A model generated the notes under the pieces. The model saw only the letters and a list, made by a program, of their open reading frames with translations, searched no databases and was not told where the DNA came from. Shown piece by piece: positions 6,765 through 7,540 of a DNA stretch of 7,540 nucleotides. Each line of letters begins with the position of its first letter. The first letter of the stretch is position 1. This DNA comes from Bacteroidetes bacterium UBA7368 (GTDB lineage Bacteria > Bacteroidota > Rhodothermia > Rhodothermales > UBA10348), in NCBI GenBank assembly GCA_002469915.1, contig DKOG01000129.1:1-7540 (forward strand), written 5' to 3'. The position numbers were made by a program, and so were the translations under genes.

Positions 6765-6792
6765 ATTATATCGCATCATGATATGCCATCAA
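6765..6792 (-). promoter_or_regulatory. Candidate sigma-70-type promoter for the SAM hydrolase operon
   Basis: Read on the minus strand, TTGATG (6787-6792) and a perfect TATAAT (6765-6770) are separated by 16 bp. Transcription would begin near 6758 and give a leader of about 60 bases to the ATG at 6698. The -35 element lies inside the first codons of the divergent yraN gene. Many FCB bacteria use a different promoter consensus, so this is a candidate only. Confidence 0.4.
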
Positions 6793-7166
6793 AGACGCAG
6801 CACAAAGGATCAGTTGGTGAACACCTTGTCGCCAAATGGTTGCAGGAAAAGGGATACTTGCTACTCGAATCGAACTACAGGTATCTAAAGGCCGAAATTG
6901 ACCTGATTATGATTCAGCCACCCCAACGTGGCGGCCCGGTAGGGGATCTCGTTTTTATCGAAGTAAAGTGGCGACGGCACGCTGATTTTGCCCCGCCAGA
7001 AGCGGCCGTAACCCTGGCCAAACAGAGACGGCTTATCCAAGCAGCCGCTGCATTTATGAGAGAGCGTCGTTTGGAAGCTTCATGCTGCCAATTCGATGTG
7101 ATCGCGCTTACAGGGGAGGGGGCTAGCTTGTCCATTGAACACTACGAATCCGCCTTCCTGGGATGA
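6783..7166 (+). CDS. yraN: YraN/UPF0102 family nuclease-fold protein
   Basis: This 127-residue cytoplasmic protein has the normal length of the UPF0102 (YraN) family, which has a PD-(D/E)XK restriction-endonuclease-like fold. Its cellular role is poorly defined. Near the N-terminus is GSVGEHLVAKWLQEKGYLLL (residues 9-28), with the conserved Glu13. AEIDLIM (37-43) gives Asp40, and LVFIEVKWR (56-64) gives Glu60 and Lys62, so the D...ExK core is complete. The residue before Glu38 is Ala, where most members have Gly. CQFDVIAL near the C-terminus also fits the family. I chose the ATG at 6783 because conserved sequence begins just after it. The frame stays open upstream to a TTG at 6654, but that extension would run over the divergent SAM hydrolase start and has no family resemblance. 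There is no clear ribosome site. The gene ends 6 bp from the convergent gene at the right edge. Confidence 0.92.
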   Translation: MPSKTQHKGSVGEHLVAKWLQEKGYLLLESNYRYLKAEIDLIMIQPPQRGGPVGDLVFIEVKWRRHADFAPPEAAVTLAKQRRLIQAAAAFMRERRLEASCCQFDVIALTGEGASLSIEHYESAFLG

Positions 7167-7172
7167 TATACG

Positions 7173-7540
7173 CTATCTGGGTCGATACTCTTTGGGCGGA
7201 TCGTCCGCGACGCGTTCAAAAGCCCAATATCCCGAAAAGACGACTCCGTATGGATCCAGGGTATCCCCTTTATAGTCAACAACCGCCGGTCCATGATCTA
7301 GAAACGTCCAAGAGGTCTGAAAACGAGGGTTTGAACGTTTGGGCTTCCAAGACCAATCTAGATAGGCTTGGTCTTCTTTTTCACCCATGTAGACGACTTC
7401 CATGTGGCCGTCGAAGTCGAGAATGTACTCATTGGGGGCTTCGCCGGGAGACAACAAGGACCCCGCGTCAAGCGGAAAGCGTTGGTCGGCCATGGCCGTG
7501 TTACGGTTGAAGGTATCGCCAACTCCGCCACCAACAGATG
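7173..7540 (-). CDS. Unrecognised protein, C-terminal 121 residues (5' end outside window)
   Basis: I do not recognise this protein. The minus-strand frame is open from the right edge to a TAG at 7173-7175. An ATG at 7491-7493 exists, but the frame continues upstream of it with plausible coding sequence (VGGGVGDTFNRNTAMADQR), so the gene most likely starts outside the window. The visible part is rich in aromatic residues (many Trp, Tyr and Phe), with alternating segments such as YILDFDGHMEVVYMG and VVFSGYWAFERV. This suggests a beta-rich soluble or exported domain. The tail DDPPKEYRPR is charged. There is no membrane helix in the visible part. It converges on yraN with a 6-bp gap and no hairpin between them. 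An exported or lipoprotein role is possible but cannot be tested without the N-terminus. Confidence 0.7.
   Translation of the reverse strand, partial: SVGGGVGDTFNRNTAMADQRFPLDAGSLLSPGEAPNEYILDFDGHMEVVYMGEKEDQAYLDWSWKPKRSNPRFQTSWTFLDHGPAVVDYKGDTLDPYGVVFSGYWAFERVADDPPKEYRPR

Noticed and set aside
6654..6782. Upstream TTG start for yraN
   Set aside because: It would add 43 residues with no family resemblance and overlap the divergent SAM hydrolase start. Conserved YraN sequence begins just after the ATG at 6783.
6768..6784. ATATC/GATAT inverted repeat around the yraN start
   Set aside because: Five AT-rich base pairs in such a short region are easily due to chance.
7163..7510. Plus-strand open frame of 115 codons overlapping the right-edge gene
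   Set aside because: Its translation is rich in Arg, Pro and Cys with no recognisable motif, while the opposite strand reads as better protein sequence open to the window edge.

Overview
The window looks like a compact piece of ordinary bacterial chromosome, with base composition near 50% GC by eye. It carries eight protein-coding genes, of which one is cut by the left edge and one by the right edge. I see no mobile element, CRISPR array, tRNA or rRNA. A member of the Bacteroidota/Rhodothermota/Balneolota (FCB) group is the best guess. The pointers are separate secD and secF genes, a sensor kinase with an HQLGTP H-box, and few clear Shine-Dalgarno sites. This is inference from gene style, not a proven assignment.

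Left block, plus strand, 1-1987. The end of secD is followed by secF and then a single-domain STAS protein of the anti-sigma-factor-antagonist type. A perfect 13-bp hairpin with a GAGA loop and a U-rich tail closes this unit. SecD and SecF form the proton-driven accessory complex of the Sec translocon. The STAS protein is probably a cytoplasmic partner-switching regulator.

Middle block, plus strand, 1998-4736. purA (adenylosuccinate synthetase) has the only strong Shine-Dalgarno site in the window. Only 17 bp separate it from a two-transmembrane orphan sensor histidine kinase, so the two genes are probably co-transcribed. No response regulator is visible.

Right block. Two minus-strand genes form a tight pair, with 5 bp between them. 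The first is a SAM hydroxide adenosyltransferase (SAM hydrolase, DUF62 family). The second is a single-pass membrane protein whose outer domain resembles that of transmembrane anti-sigma factors and whose inner domain has weak sigma-factor-like features. This second gene runs into the histidine kinase gene tail to tail, with an 8-bp overlap. Divergent to the pair is yraN (UPF0102, nuclease-fold). The gap between the divergent starts holds a plausible minus-strand promoter and two competing inverted repeats. yraN in turn converges, with a 6-bp gap, on an unrecognised minus-strand gene that runs off the right edge.

Most of the content is housekeeping. The least explained items are the anti-sigma-like membrane protein, the competing hairpins upstream of the SAM hydrolase gene, and the gene cut by the right edge. 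I did not find convincing evidence for a wholly new multi-gene system.
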